Notes: generated from the sequence alone by a model not told the origin. Positions 1 to 9,232 are shown, numbered from the stretch's first letter. The stretch: DNA of 64,000 nt from Acidobacteriota bacterium (GCA_024277255.1 JAJRVQ010000107.1:18303-82302); one strand, 5' to 3'. Numbers and translations: made by a program.

Positions 1-1123
1 CCTCGGCCGCGAATTCGCTGCGCTGCGGGTCGCCGGAGACGATCTCGGCCTCCTGCTGGAGGCGTGCGATTCCCTGCCGGGCAGTTTCGACGGCGCCGCG
101 GTCGACCAGCGGTCCCATGCGGACTTTGACCTCGGAGTTGCCCGGATTGCCGACGGCGGTGCCTGCCAGCCGGCTCTTGAGCGCTTCGATCACCGCCGGC
201 TCACGCTCCCTTGGCACCAGGATACGGCGGATCGCGGTGCATTTCTGACCCGCCTTGACCGTCATCTCGGAGGCCACCTCCTTGATGAACCGGTCGAACA
301 GGGGTGAGCCCGGCACGACGTCGGGGCCGAGCACGGCGGCGTTGAGCGAGTCGGCCTCGATGTTGATCCGCACGGCGTTGGCGATCAGGTTGGCGTGGCC
401 GCGAATCTGGCAACCGGTCTTGGCCGAGCCGGTGAAGGCGAGCACGTCCTGGCAGGTCAGATGGTCGAGCAGATCTCCGACCGATCCGGCGATCAATTGC
501 AGGGAGCCTTCGGGCAGCACGCCCGACTCGATGATCAACTCCACCATGCGCACCGTCAGCCAGGCGGTCGGCGTCGCCGGTTTGACGATCGTCGCCATGC
601 CGGCCAGCAAGCTCGGCCCCAGCTTTTCGAGCATCCCCCAGGAGGGGAAGTTGAAGGCGTTGATTTGCACCGCCACCCCTTCGAGCGGCACGCGGATGTG
701 GCGGCCGACGAAGGTGCCCTCTTTGGACAGCCGATCGACCTCGCCGTCGACCAGGAAGTTGCTTTCGGGGAGGTGGCGCCTGCCGAGGCTCGAATAGACG
801 GCGATGGCGGCGATGCCGCCTTCGATGTCGACCCAGGCGTCCTTCTTGGTGGCGCCGTAGGTGAAGGCGATTTCGTACAGCTCGGGGAGGTGCTCGTTGA
901 GGACTTGAGCGACCTTGCGCAGCAAGGCCGCCCGCTCGCGCATGTGCATGGCGCGCAGGACCGGAGAGCCCACCTGCCGCCCGTGCTCGAGCATGGCGGC
1001 GAAGTCGAGGCCGGTCGAGTCGACGCGGGCGATCGGTTCACCGGTCACCGCGTGGTGGAGTACCCGGCCTTGGCCGGTGCCTTGATGCCATTGCCCGCAG
1101 GCATAGCTGTTGAGCTGAATCAT
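1..1123 (-). CDS. paaZ: Phenylacetate-degradation protein PaaZ, aldehyde dehydrogenase part (C-terminus beyond window)
   Basis: Minus-strand gene starting at the ATG complementary to 1121-1123, behind the ribosome site AAGGAGAG, and running off the left edge, so only about 374 N-terminal residues are visible. The translation begins MIQLNSYACGQW and carries PaaZ-specific blocks: VDIEGGIAA, INAFNFPSWGMLEKLGPSLL, IVKPAT, LAFTGSAKTG and the cysteine block GQKCTAIRRI. PaaZ is a cytosolic bifunctional enzyme: an oxepin-CoA hydrolase domain opens the ring and the aldehyde dehydrogenase domain oxidises the resulting semialdehyde with NADP+. Only the dehydrogenase part is seen; the MaoC-like hydratase domain would lie to the left. 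It begins 51 nt after prfC with no terminator between, so the two may share a transcript, but no other paa gene is in view. Confidence 0.9.
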   Translation of the reverse strand, partial: MIQLNSYACGQWHQGTGQGRVLHHAVTGEPIARVDSTGLDFAAMLEHGRQVGSPVLRAMHMRERAALLRKVAQVLNEHLPELYEIAFTYGATKKDAWVDIEGGIAAIAVYSSLGRRHLPESNFLVDGEVDRLSKEGTFVGRHIRVPLEGVAVQINAFNFPSWGMLEKLGPSLLAGMATIVKPATPTAWLTVRMVELIIESGVLPEGSLQLIAGSVGDLLDHLTCQDVLAFTGSAKTGCQIRGHANLIANAVRINIEADSLNAAVLGPDVVPGSPLFDRFIKEVASEMTVKAGQKCTAIRRILVPREREPAVIEALKSRLAGTAVGNPGNSEVKVRMGPLVDRGAVETARQGIARLQQEAEIVSGDPQRSEFAAE

Positions 1124-1174
1124 CGAACTCTCCTTGCTGCTGCGCTCAGTCCGCTGTTCCGAGACGGAGCCCGT

Positions 1175-2764
1175 TTACTGTACCTGCTCGCGCGTCTTGA
1201 GGAACCCCAAGGCGGGCCAGTCTTCGCCGGTGATCTGGAGATGCCAGGGGTTGCGCGCCAGGAAGACGGGCAAGCCGTCGTGATCGTGGGCCAGGGAGGA
1301 GCGGTTGGCGTCTTTGAATTTCTTGAGCGCCTGCACATCCTCGGTCTCGATCCATCGGGCGGTGTGCAGGGTGGTTCCTTCGAAGCGAACCGGGATGTTG
1401 TATTCGGTGCGAATCCGGTCGGCCAGCACCTCGAATTGCAGTGCTCCAGCGACACCGACGATCCAGTCGGCGCCTTGTTCGGTGCGAAAGACCTGTGCCG
1501 CGCCCTCCTCGGCCAGCTGCATCAGCGCCTTGCCCAGGTGCTTGGCGCGCATCGGGTCCTCGGTGCGGACCCGCTTGAGAAGCTCGGGCGCGAAGCTCGG
1601 AATGCCGGTGAAGTGTAGCGGCTCGCCTTCGGTCAACGCATCGCCGATGCGCAGGTTCCCGTGGTTGGGCAGACCGATAATGTCGCCGGCCCAGGCCTCT
1701 TCGGCCAGCTCCCGGTCACGAGCCAGGAAGAGGACCGGGTTGTGGATCGCCAGGGTCTTACCCGTGCGCGGGTGGAGGAGCTTCATCCCGCGCCGGAAGC
1801 GGCCGGAGCACAGCCGGACGAAGGCCAGCCGGTCGCGGTGGCGCGGGTCCATGTTCGCCTGGATCTTGAAAACGAAGCCGCTCACCTTCTCTTCGAGCGG
1901 ATCGACGGTCCGTTCGCGCGTCGGTTGGGGCTGTGGTGCCGGAGCCCGTTCGGCGAGGCCGTCGAGCAGCTCGCGCACCCCGAAGTTGTTCAATGCGCTG
2001 CCGAAGAAGACCGGGGTCAGGTTGCCGGCCAGGTAGGCTTCGATGTCCATCGGCGGGCACAGCCCGCGCACCATCTCGACCTCTTCGCGCAGGTTCGCGG
2101 CTGCCTGCGCCGGGAGGAGTTCGTCGAGCTTCGGGTCACCGAGTCCCTCGCAGACCGTCCCTTCGGTGAGTCTGTTCTTGCTGTTGCGGTCGAGCAAGAC
2201 GAGGCGGTCGTGGATCAGGTCGTAGCAGCCGAGGAAGCGTTGCCCCATGCCGATCGGCCAGGAGGCCGGGGTGACCTCGAGTTGCAGGTCGTTCTCGATC
2301 TCATCGAGCAGTTGGAAGGGGTCGAGCCCTTCGCGGTCGAGCTTGTTGATGAAGGTGGTGATCGGCATGTCGCGCAGCCGGCAGACCTCGAAGAGCTTGC
2401 GGGTCTGACTCTCGATGCCTTTGGCCGCATCGAGGACCATCACCGAAGAGTCCACCGCGGTCAGCGTGCGGTAGGTGTCTTCGCTGAAATCTTCGTGGCC
2501 GGGGGTATCGAGCAGGTTGAAGGTCAAGCCGTCGTAGGTGTAGGTCATCACCGAGGCGGTGACCGAAATGCCGCGCTCCTGCTCGACCTTCATCCAGTCC
2601 GAACGGGCCCGCCGTCGCTCACCGCGCGCCTTGACCGCTCCGGCCAACTGGATTGCACCGCCGAAGAGCAACAGCTTTTCGGTCAGGGTAGTTTTTCCCG
2701 CATCGGGGTGGGAAATGATGGCGAACGTGCGCCGCCTGGATACTGCTTCGCTCAGCTTGCTCAT
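1175..2764 (-). CDS. prfC: Peptide chain release factor 3 (RF3)
   Basis: 529 residues when started at the ATG at 2762-2764 (MSKLSEAVSRRR), the usual RF3 length; the reading frame stays open 56 codons further upstream but that part is proline-rich and unlike the family. RF3 is a cytosolic translational GTPase that recycles RF1/RF2 from the ribosome after termination. Visible GTPase motifs are G1 HPDAGKTTLTEK, the RF3-type switch region with DWMKVEQERGISV, G3 DTPGHEDFSEDTYRTL and G4 NKLDR. The C-terminal part shows RF3 domain sequences such as GALQFEVLADRI. The Shine-Dalgarno is weak. It lies between adenosine deaminase and paaZ on the same strand with no obvious functional link to either. Confidence 0.96.
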   Translation of the reverse strand: MSKLSEAVSRRRTFAIISHPDAGKTTLTEKLLLFGGAIQLAGAVKARGERRRARSDWMKVEQERGISVTASVMTYTYDGLTFNLLDTPGHEDFSEDTYRTLTAVDSSVMVLDAAKGIESQTRKLFEVCRLRDMPITTFINKLDREGLDPFQLLDEIENDLQLEVTPASWPIGMGQRFLGCYDLIHDRLVLLDRNSKNRLTEGTVCEGLGDPKLDELLPAQAAANLREEVEMVRGLCPPMDIEAYLAGNLTPVFFGSALNNFGVRELLDGLAERAPAPQPQPTRERTVDPLEEKVSGFVFKIQANMDPRHRDRLAFVRLCSGRFRRGMKLLHPRTGKTLAIHNPVLFLARDRELAEEAWAGDIIGLPNHGNLRIGDALTEGEPLHFTGIPSFAPELLKRVRTEDPMRAKHLGKALMQLAEEGAAQVFRTEQGADWIVGVAGALQFEVLADRIRTEYNIPVRFEGTTLHTARWIETEDVQALKKFKDANRSSLAHDHDGLPVFLARNPWHLQITGEDWPALGFLKTREQVQ

Positions 2765-2954
2765 CAGTGGGGGATCTCTGCCGCGCGCCGGACCAGGGGG
2801 AGTCGGACAAGTTTTCCAAGAGTAGAGCGCGGGGCCTTCTTTTTGAGGGGGAGAGGGTGCCGGTAGGGCACCCCAGCGAGCGGGAAGGATAGCAGAATGC
2901 TTAGGAACTCTGGGCGATCCAGATCGGGACAAGAGTCTCTGAGGTGGAGAGGTT

Positions 2955-2988
2955 ACCGGGCAGCGTGAAGATCCCGCCGCTGCCCGGT
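2955..2988 (-). terminator. Hairpin downstream of the adenosine deaminase gene
   Basis: Perfect 11-bp inverted repeat, ACCGGGCAGCG at 2955-2965 and CGCTGCCCGGT at 2978-2988, with a 12-nt loop. It begins 5 nt past the add stop codon on the minus strand. There is no U-tract after it, so it could be a Rho-dependent or 3'-end stabilising hairpin rather than a classic intrinsic terminator. Confidence 0.5.
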
Positions 2989-2992
2989 GAAT

Positions 2993-4237
2993 TCACAGCG
3001 CTCCGTGGTCGCTGCCAGGAATCTCGTGATCTTGGGCCACCCGGTCGTAGAACTCGATCATCTGGCGCACGTAGCGGCGCTTCTCGCTATAGGTACCGGG
3101 GAAGAAGCTGCGTTTGAAGCCCTGGATGGTCACTCGGCGCAATTCGCGCGGAGTGAGACCGAAGGCGGCGCAGGCTTGTTCGATCTCGCCGGTCACACTG
3201 GTGCGCGAGATCAACCGGTTGTCGGTACACAGAGAGACGGAGAGCTTCTCGCGAACCATCCGGCCAAAGGGGTGGTCGACCGGCCCTTTCAGCCCGGGCA
3301 TCGTCTGCAGGTTCGAGGTGATGCAAACCTCCAGTGTGATGCGCCGGTCGGCGATGTACTCGGCGAGTTGGTGGACGTAGCGCTCCGGGTCGACTTCCTG
3401 GCTTTCGATGAGGTGCGCCGAGTAGAGATGGGTTCCGTGGCCGATGCGGTCGGCGTTGAGCTTGGTGATCGCCTGGAAGATGCTCTCGGGCCCGTAGGCC
3501 TCGCCGGCGTGCACCGTCTTGGGCAGGAAATGGCGGTGAGCGAAGTTGAAGGCCTCGGCATGGTCGGAGGCCGGGTTGCCGGCTTCGGCGCCGGCGAGGT
3601 CGAAGGCGACGATCGGAAGCCCCAGCGTGTCGCGCACGTTGACCACCGAGTGGGCCAGCGAGAGGGAGGCGATGCCGTGCACCTGATTCTTCGGCCAATC
3701 CTTGAGCACGCCGACAAGATCTCGGAAGTAGGGGGCGAAGCCGCCGGTGAACATGCGCATGGCGCAGGCGATGATCCCGTAGCGAAATGGCGGTTCACCC
3801 TCCTCGCGCACCGCCGCCGAGACTTCGTGCTCGCGCTGCGCGCGGGCCAGTCCGCGGTTGACCGCCGTGATCACTTGGCCGATGTCGAAACCGGGACGAA
3901 CGTGGAGCTGCGGGGCGAAGCGCACCTCGATGTAGCGCACCCCTTCGGCGAGGTGGTCCTGGGCCAGTTCGTAGGCGATGCGCTCCAGACTCTCGCCATC
4001 GGCCATCACGGCGCAGGTGTAGGCGAATCCGTGCAGATAGTCGGGCAGATCGCGATAGTTCTCCTTGAAAACGAGTTCCAGGAGACCTTCGGGAGTCTCA
4101 GAGGGCAGCTCCACGTTGCGTTCGCCGGCCAACTCGATCAGCGTCGGTAGGCGCAATGAGCCGTCGAGATGGAGATGCAGATCAGTCTTGGGCATCGCTC
4201 GCAGGAACGACGCCGGAAAGGCAAAGTTGTCAGTCAT
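2993..4237 (-). CDS. add: Adenosine deaminase
   Basis: 414 residues. Hydrolytic deamination of (deoxy)adenosine to inosine in purine salvage, cytosolic and zinc-dependent. The metal and catalytic motifs are all present in order: TDLHLHLDGS near residue 18 (two metal His), HAGEAYGPESI (metal His and catalytic Glu), RIGHGTHL (His) and SLCTDNRL (metal and catalytic Asp). The TDNR form, rather than the TDDP of the E. coli enzyme, is known in other bacterial Add proteins. The start at 4235-4237 gives MTDNFAFPASFLRAMPKTD, a normal N-terminus. It may be co-directional with prfC but is separated from it by 228 bp and a hairpin. It is divergent from the small membrane protein gene at 4386. Confidence 0.93.
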   Translation of the reverse strand: MTDNFAFPASFLRAMPKTDLHLHLDGSLRLPTLIELAGERNVELPSETPEGLLELVFKENYRDLPDYLHGFAYTCAVMADGESLERIAYELAQDHLAEGVRYIEVRFAPQLHVRPGFDIGQVITAVNRGLARAQREHEVSAAVREEGEPPFRYGIIACAMRMFTGGFAPYFRDLVGVLKDWPKNQVHGIASLSLAHSVVNVRDTLGLPIVAFDLAGAEAGNPASDHAEAFNFAHRHFLPKTVHAGEAYGPESIFQAITKLNADRIGHGTHLYSAHLIESQEVDPERYVHQLAEYIADRRITLEVCITSNLQTMPGLKGPVDHPFGRMVREKLSVSLCTDNRLISRTSVTGEIEQACAAFGLTPRELRRVTIQGFKRSFFPGTYSEKRRYVRQMIEFYDRVAQDHEIPGSDHGAL

Positions 4238-4334
4238 TGGGTAGGTGATCCTCCTCGATCTAGGATGACATCTGACCGCCGCCGCCGCAAGCCGCGAACC
4301 GCCGGCTCGATGGAGAACGACCGGCCGGCAGCGC

Positions 4335-4363
4335 TTTCCTTCCTTCCCGGTGGTGCATATAAT
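4335..4363 (+). promoter_or_regulatory. Candidate sigma-70 promoter for the 4386-8042 unit
   Basis: A perfect TATAAT at 4358-4363 is preceded at 17-bp spacing by a poor -35 (TTTCCT, 4335-4340). Transcription would start near 4370, 16 nt ahead of the ATG at 4386. This supports 4386 over the upstream in-frame codon at 4350 as the start. A consensus -10 is rare in this GC-rich window. Confidence 0.45.
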
Positions 4364-4385
4364 CTGTGACGTGAAGATTTCAGCG

Positions 4386-4847
4386 ATGCCAAAGCGATGG
4401 TTCCGGCAGCTGCTCTCAGTTGCCGGACTGCTGCTCGCTGTACCGCACCTCGTTTTGCTCTTGCAGCGAGTCGCCGACGATTCGTTGTTTCAGCCGCTGG
4501 TCCTGGCCCGTTGGGCCGGCGGCCTGGCGCTAGTCGCCGCACTTTTCGCGCTCAAGCGAGCCCGAGGGTCCGTCTTCGCCGGCCGCCCGGCGGTGGCCCT
4601 GTGGGCGTTGGTGCTCTTGCTTCACTTGCTCGCCGGAGTGCCCGCAGCGGATGCGGTCGAAGTCGACTTGCTGCTGCCGGTCGGTCTGGTCACGGCAGCT
4701 CTGTGGATGGTCACCGCTTTCCTGCCGCCACGTACGGCGGACTTGCACCGGTGCAAGCCCTCATTCGCCAGCCCGCCACGGGTGAATCCGGTCCGCTTGA
4801 CCGGTTTCGTCTGCCCGGTGGGTCTGCGCGGCCCCCCTCTCTTCTAG
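4386..4847 (+). CDS. Small polytopic membrane protein upstream of the TonB receptor fusion
   Basis: 153 residues starting MPKRWFRQLL, with about four hydrophobic segments (near residues 8-26, 42-56, 68-85 and 96-112) and then a polar tail of about 35 residues containing two Cys (HRCKPSF and GFVCPVG) and ending RGPPLF. I do not recognise a named family. Hydrophobic proteins with short Pro-rich tails often precede TonB-dependent receptors, and the next gene, 198 nt downstream on the same strand, is a TonB receptor fusion, so a role in uptake of the same ligand is possible. The tail coding sequence contains a perfect 16-bp palindrome (4742-4757). The tail is the least certain part of the gene. 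Confidence 0.6.
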   Translation: MPKRWFRQLLSVAGLLLAVPHLVLLLQRVADDSLFQPLVLARWAGGLALVAALFALKRARGSVFAGRPAVALWALVLLLHLLAGVPAADAVEVDLLLPVGLVTAALWMVTAFLPPRTADLHRCKPSFASPPRVNPVRLTGFVCPVGLRGPPLF

Positions 4848-5045
4848 GAACCTCTCGGTTCAGACAGGGCCACCTAGCGCTCATTTTTGGGGCGTTCGAG
4901 GTGGTGCCGCCTCGTCGGCTCCGCGCTGGAGCCGAGACGCGCCCGCGTGGTCTCTTTCGACCACGACGGCTCCTGAGAGCGCATCGATCGGGTCATCGGT
5001 CCGACCGCGCCATTCTCGGGAAACCAAAACCTAGAAGAGAACATC

Positions 5046-8042
5046 ATGAGTTCACTGCATCAGTTCGTCCTCTACCTCCCGGCGTTGACCACCGTCTGCG
5101 CCGCCATCTTCACCTGGCAGCTGTTCACTCGCTACCGCGCCAAGGGTGGCGGCCTCCACCTCCTGTGGTGGGGAATCGGCATGGTCACCTACGGCCTGGG
5201 TACCTTCACCGAGGCCTACACCTCGATCGTCGGTTGGAACCCGGTCGTGTTCCGGGTCTGGTACGTCGCCGGAGCCTTTCTCGGTGGCTATCCGCTGGCT
5301 CAGGGCTCGATCTACCTGTTGATGAACCGGCGCTTCGCCCATCGCTCGGCGTGGATCGTGTCGAGCCTGATCGCCGTTGGAGCGGTGTTCGTCTTCTCGA
5401 CCCCGCTTTCGCTCGATCTGGTGGAGGCGCACCGGCTGTCGGGCAAGGTGATCGAATGGCGTTGGGTGCGGCTGGTGAGTCCGCTGATCAATCTCTATTC
5501 CCTGGTCTTCCTGGCCGGCGGTGCCATCGTCTCGGCACTGCGTTTTCGGCAAGCTGCGGCGCTGCGCAATCGCTATGTGGGCAATATTCTGATCGCCATC
5601 GGCGCCATCCTGCCCGGCATCGGCGGTTCGATGACCCGTGCCGGTTTCGTGGAGGCGCTCTACATCACTGAGCTGGTGGGTCTCTGCTTGATCTACTGGG
5701 GTTACCGCAAGAACATTGCCAACCGCCCTGTGGCCCAAGCCGCTACGGTCCATCCGCGGCGGGTCGCCACGACCGCTCTGCTGATCGCTTTCGCTCTTCT
5801 CTCCATGGGCTCGGTGTTGGTCGCCCAAGAGACCGATACCGATGGGCCGGCGGACGCGGTCGACGAGACCGAGCCAGTGGAAGATCTGACCACCTCCTTC
5901 TTTGCCACCACCACGGTGACCGCGACCGGGACCGAAACCGACGCCTTCGAGGTCTCGACCCCGGTGACGACTCTCAAACCGCAGGATATCGAGCGCCGGG
6001 CACCGGACAATGCTGCGGATCTGCTCAAGGCCGAGCCTGGCGTGGACGTTAGCGGCGTCGGACCCAATCAGACCCGGCCGGTGATCCGCGGTCAGCGGGG
6101 TTTGCGCGTCTTGCTGCTCGAAAACGGCCTGCGCTTGAACAACCCGCGGCGGCAGACCGACTTCGGAGAGATCCCCGGTTTGGTCGACATCGAGACGGTC
6201 GAGAGTGTCGAGATCGTGCGTGGGCCGGCCTCCGTGCTGTATGGCAGCGATGCGATCGGCGGAGTCTTGAACTTGGTGACTCGCCGCGCCGCTGTCGGCG
6301 GCTCGGGGCTACGCGGTAGCGTCGGCCTGCGCTACGGCTCGGCGGGTGACATGAGCCGTGCCAGCGGCGAGTTCTCGGCCAGCTTCGAGCGTACCGCCTT
6401 CAGCGTGGGAGCGACGGTACGTCAGGTCGACGACTACTCGGCGCCGGCGGGGAGGTTCGGAGATATCCATCTGCTGAACGAGGTGCGAGTGATCGATTCG
6501 GCGGTTGACGACGATACCCTGCGCGGCTCTTTTTCCTGGCAGATCAGCGATTCTCAGCAACTGTTTTTCCGTGGTGCCAGCTACCAGGCGGACCAGGCTG
6601 GGTTCGGCTTTGTCGAACCGGATCTGCTCGCCGGGGAGGGTGGTTTCCGCATTCGCATCCTCTACCCCTTCCAAGATGTCAAGAGCTTCACTCTCGGTTT
6701 TCTGGGAGCCTTCGACAGCTTTGCGCTGGCCGACACGCTGCACGTCCAGGCCTACCGCCGGACCAACGAGCGGCAGCTGGTCAACGACATCGATGTCAAC
6801 ATCGGGCCGCTCTTTCCCGGTGCTCCGGACTCGAGCGTCGAGGCCGACACCGAGAACTTCACCGATGTCAATACCACCGGAGTGCGGCTGGAAGCGACCA
6901 AGGCGCTGGGCAAGGATCACCTGCTCACCTACGGGGCCGAGGCCTACCAAGACGATGTGTTCAACACGGACTTCTCGCGCACGACCACGACGCTACGCTT
7001 CCCTTTCCCGCCGTTCGAGATGCCGCTCGTCTCTATCGACGATGTGGCCAATACGCCGAATGCCACCAACTCGAGCTACGGTTTCTTCGCCCAGGCGGCC
7101 TTCTATCCCGCCGACCGCTGGACGGTCACAGCCGGAGCCCGTTTCCAGACCGTCGACACGCGGGCCGAGGTTACTCCAGGGCTCGACATCGAGGGGCTTG
7201 ACTTCGATGACAGCAGCTTGGTCGGAGCGCTCTCGGCGGTCTACCGGGTCACCGACAACCTCAACCTCGTGGCCTCGTACGGGACCGCGTTCAGAGCGCC
7301 CAGCATCGTCGAGCGCTTGTTCAACGGACCGACTCCCGAGGGCTCCGGATTCCAGCTGCTCAACCGCGATCTGGTCTCGGAGGAGAGCGAGAACATCGAC
7401 CTGGGGCTGAAGTACCTACGCTCGAATTCGATCTTCGAGTTCAACATCTTCCGTAACGACATCGACAACGGCATCATCCAAAACTTCCTCACCGACGAGG
7501 AGATCGCCCAGCTGCCGCCCGAAGTGCAGGCGGAGATCGCTGCTCTGCGCGGCGACTTTGTCGTCCAGCAGACCAACGCCGACCGGCTTCGCTACCAGGG
7601 CATTGAAATGGTCGTCGGACACCGCTTCGGCAACGGCTTGATCCTGGGCGGAAACTACACCTACATCGATGGCGAGCGGCTCGACAGCACCAACCCGCCC
7701 ACCGGCGACACCTTCTCCAACAAGACCAACGCCTACCTTCGTTATGAGCCGCAGGATCGTCGCTTCTGGGCCGAATACCGGCTGCGCCACAACGGCGCGG
7801 ACCGCACCAATCTGGACAGCGGCGAGCCCGTGCCGCCGGTGGGCGAAACCCTACCGGCATTCACCGTCCACACCTTGAGTGGCGGCTACCGGTTGTACGA
7901 CAGCGACCGCCAGAAGCACGATATTCAACTCGTCGTCGACAACCTGAGCGACGAACTCTACGCCGAGTTCTCCAACGCGACCTTCTTCCGCCCGCAGCCG
8001 AAGAGAAACATCAAACTGACCTATCGTCTACGTCTCGACTGA
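5046..8042 (+). CDS. Fusion: polytopic membrane domain + TonB-dependent outer-membrane receptor
   Basis: 998 residues in one uninterrupted frame. Residues 1-225 form about seven hydrophobic helices (first LPALTTVCAAIFTWQLF, last ITELVGLCLIYWGY). Residues 240-262 (RRVATTALLIAFALLSMG then VLVAQE) look exactly like a signal peptide with a cleavage site near 260. A TonB-dependent receptor follows: TonB-box-like TTTVTATGT, plug domain (PVIRGQRGLRVLLLENGLRL, VEIVRGPASVLYGSDAIGG) and a 22-strand-type barrel ending in aromatic-rich FFRPQPKRNIKLTYRLRL. The two halves belong in different membranes, so cleavage near residue 260 is needed to free the barrel. An internal GTG at 5730 (residue 229) could start a normal receptor, but no good ribosome site precedes it. 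The ligand is unknown. Confidence 0.85.
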   Translation: MSSLHQFVLYLPALTTVCAAIFTWQLFTRYRAKGGGLHLLWWGIGMVTYGLGTFTEAYTSIVGWNPVVFRVWYVAGAFLGGYPLAQGSIYLLMNRRFAHRSAWIVSSLIAVGAVFVFSTPLSLDLVEAHRLSGKVIEWRWVRLVSPLINLYSLVFLAGGAIVSALRFRQAAALRNRYVGNILIAIGAILPGIGGSMTRAGFVEALYITELVGLCLIYWGYRKNIANRPVAQAATVHPRRVATTALLIAFALLSMGSVLVAQETDTDGPADAVDETEPVEDLTTSFFATTTVTATGTETDAFEVSTPVTTLKPQDIERRAPDNAADLLKAEPGVDVSGVGPNQTRPVIRGQRGLRVLLLENGLRLNNPRRQTDFGEIPGLVDIETVESVEIVRGPASVLYGSDAIGGVLNLVTRRAAVGGSGLRGSVGLRYGSAGDMSRASGEFSASFERTAFSVGATVRQVDDYSAPAGRFGDIHLLNEVRVIDSAVDDDTLRGSFSWQISDSQQLFFRGASYQADQAGFGFVEPDLLAGEGGFRIRILYPFQDVKSFTLGFLGAFDSFALADTLHVQAYRRTNERQLVNDIDVNIGPLFPGAPDSSVEADTENFTDVNTTGVRLEATKALGKDHLLTYGAEAYQDDVFNTDFSRTTTTLRFPFPPFEMPLVSIDDVANTPNATNSSYGFFAQAAFYPADRWTVTAGARFQTVDTRAEVTPGLDIEGLDFDDSSLVGALSAVYRVTDNLNLVASYGTAFRAPSIVERLFNGPTPEGSGFQLLNRDLVSEESENIDLGLKYLRSNSIFEFNIFRNDIDNGIIQNFLTDEEIAQLPPEVQAEIAALRGDFVVQQTNADRLRYQGIEMVVGHRFGNGLILGGNYTYIDGERLDSTNPPTGDTFSNKTNAYLRYEPQDRRFWAEYRLRHNGADRTNLDSGEPVPPVGETLPAFTVHTLSGGYRLYDSDRQKHDIQLVVDNLSDELYAEFSNATFFRPQPKRNIKLTYRLRLD

Positions 8043-8397
8043 AACCTGATCGAATAGGGAAGTAGCAGAGCAGGGCTTGCCCTGCTCTGCTTGGCCGCGT
8101 CCTTCTGCTGGACCGTATTCCGTCAAGCGGCCGGCGAGCGCGGTGCGCAGTTTGTATGGAAGTCGCGCTGCGTGGCCGGAAGGTGGTGAAGGGTAGGGCT
8201 GCGCGATCGAAGCTGATCGATGAGAACATAGCATTGGCCCGGTAACTTTCAGCCTCAAGACAACCCAATAGGGTATTAGACCACTCTGAGAATCGGAGTA
8301 CGATTCGACCAAACTGTAGCGGTTGACTGGCGATCTTGGCGATCGGTTGCCGACTCGCGAGACAGCGTGAGTTCTTTTCTTGGCTGGGGGGGTGTGG
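8043..8397. other. Intergenic region between receptor gene and first regulator
   Basis: 355 bp holding the terminator at 8064-8091 and otherwise no open frame I would call, no tRNA-like fold and no clear -10/-35 pair. The last 30 bp include the G-run that acts as ribosome site for the regulator at 8398. Confidence 0.6.
8064..8091 (+). terminator. Strong intrinsic-type terminator after the TonB receptor gene
   Basis: Perfect inverted repeat with 13-bp arms (AGCAGAGCAGGGC at 8064-8076 and its complement at 8079-8091) and a 2-4 nt loop, 21 nt past the stop codon, followed by only a short T pair. It separates the receptor unit from the regulators. Confidence 0.75.
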
Positions 8398-9108
8398 ATG
8401 GTCACTTCTCTGCGGTTGATGCTGGTGGGGCAAAACAGGCTCTTTCGTGAGTGCCTTGTCTCCCTGTTGGATGGTGTTGAAGCCTTCCGCGTGGTGGCGC
8501 AGACCGAGGATCTCAGCGAGGCGGCGTTCCGCCTGGACGTGGAACCGGTCGATGTCGTCCTGCTCGATCACGGCCCCTTGCAGGAAAGCGCCGGAGGAGC
8601 GATTCGACGCCTTCTGCGGCGCCACGGCAAGGCCAGGATCTTGGTACTCGGCGTGGCGAATGCCGACGACATTGTCGCCTGTATCGAAGCCGGTGCGGGC
8701 GGCTATCTGGCCAAGGAAGCCTCGATCCAGGAGCTGACCCAGGCCATCGAGTCGGTGAGCCAAGGCAAGATTCCATGTACACCAACCGTGACCCGTTCGT
8801 TGTTTGACCGCTTGGCGGAACTGGCGCTGGACGCGGAGAGCCAGACGATGGCAGAACTCTTTGAACTGACGGCGCGAGAAGTTGAGGTTCTCGAGTTGTT
8901 GGCGAAGGGATTGAAGAACCGCGAGATCGCCGCGCGGTTGTCTCTTTCTCCGCATACGGTGAAGAATCATGTGCACAACATCCTTGGCAAACTCGATGCC
9001 ACGGATCGCGTCGAAGCGGTCCGAGAGGCCTTCCGCCGCGGTTGGCTGATCGAGCGACGAGGCTCGTCGGAGAACTCTTGGCAAGTTGCTGAGTTAGATC
9101 CTTTCTAG
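8398..9108 (+). CDS. NarL/LuxR-type response regulator with degenerate receiver
   Basis: 236 residues. The ATG at 8398 follows a G-rich ribosome site; a TTG 18 nt upstream is in frame but poorer. The receiver-like domain is residues 1-120: the phospho-acceptor-type Asp (VVLLDHG) and the conserved Lys (GYLAKEAS) are present, but the N-terminal acidic pair is replaced (LMLVGQNRLF), which should weaken Mg2+ binding. The C-terminal LuxR helix-turn-helix is canonical (LTAREVEVLELLAKGLKNREIA, TVKNHVHNILGKL). It probably binds DNA as a dimer. A second regulator of the same type follows and both point into the large operon at 10162, so they are plausible regulators of it. No histidine kinase is nearby. 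Confidence 0.88.
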   Translation: MVTSLRLMLVGQNRLFRECLVSLLDGVEAFRVVAQTEDLSEAAFRLDVEPVDVVLLDHGPLQESAGGAIRRLLRRHGKARILVLGVANADDIVACIEAGAGGYLAKEASIQELTQAIESVSQGKIPCTPTVTRSLFDRLAELALDAESQTMAELFELTAREVEVLELLAKGLKNREIAARLSLSPHTVKNHVHNILGKLDATDRVEAVREAFRRGWLIERRGSSENSWQVAELDPF

Positions 9109-9232
9109 TCCCAATGGTCCATTGCCTTTGAGTCGTCGATTCTGTAAAGTTCAATATTCGCATTCGGTATGTAGACAGGGATCGTGCGGAACATACCATC
9201 GTGGGGAACCGGTGACAAGGGGAGTTTTGACA

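Noticed and set aside
1661..2866. 401-codon plus-strand frame opposite prfC
   Set aside because: Antisense shadow of RF3; composition is low-complexity and no motif is visible.
4848..5045. Possible cobalamin riboswitch ahead of the TonB receptor fusion
   Set aside because: A GCCACC near 4868 recalls the B12 box, but the other conserved blocks are not present.
4397..5671. 424-codon open frame overlapping the small membrane gene and the receptor fusion
   Set aside because: Arg/Pro/Gly-rich with no domain; it runs through two genes with clear membrane and receptor features in another frame, a GC-rich shadow.
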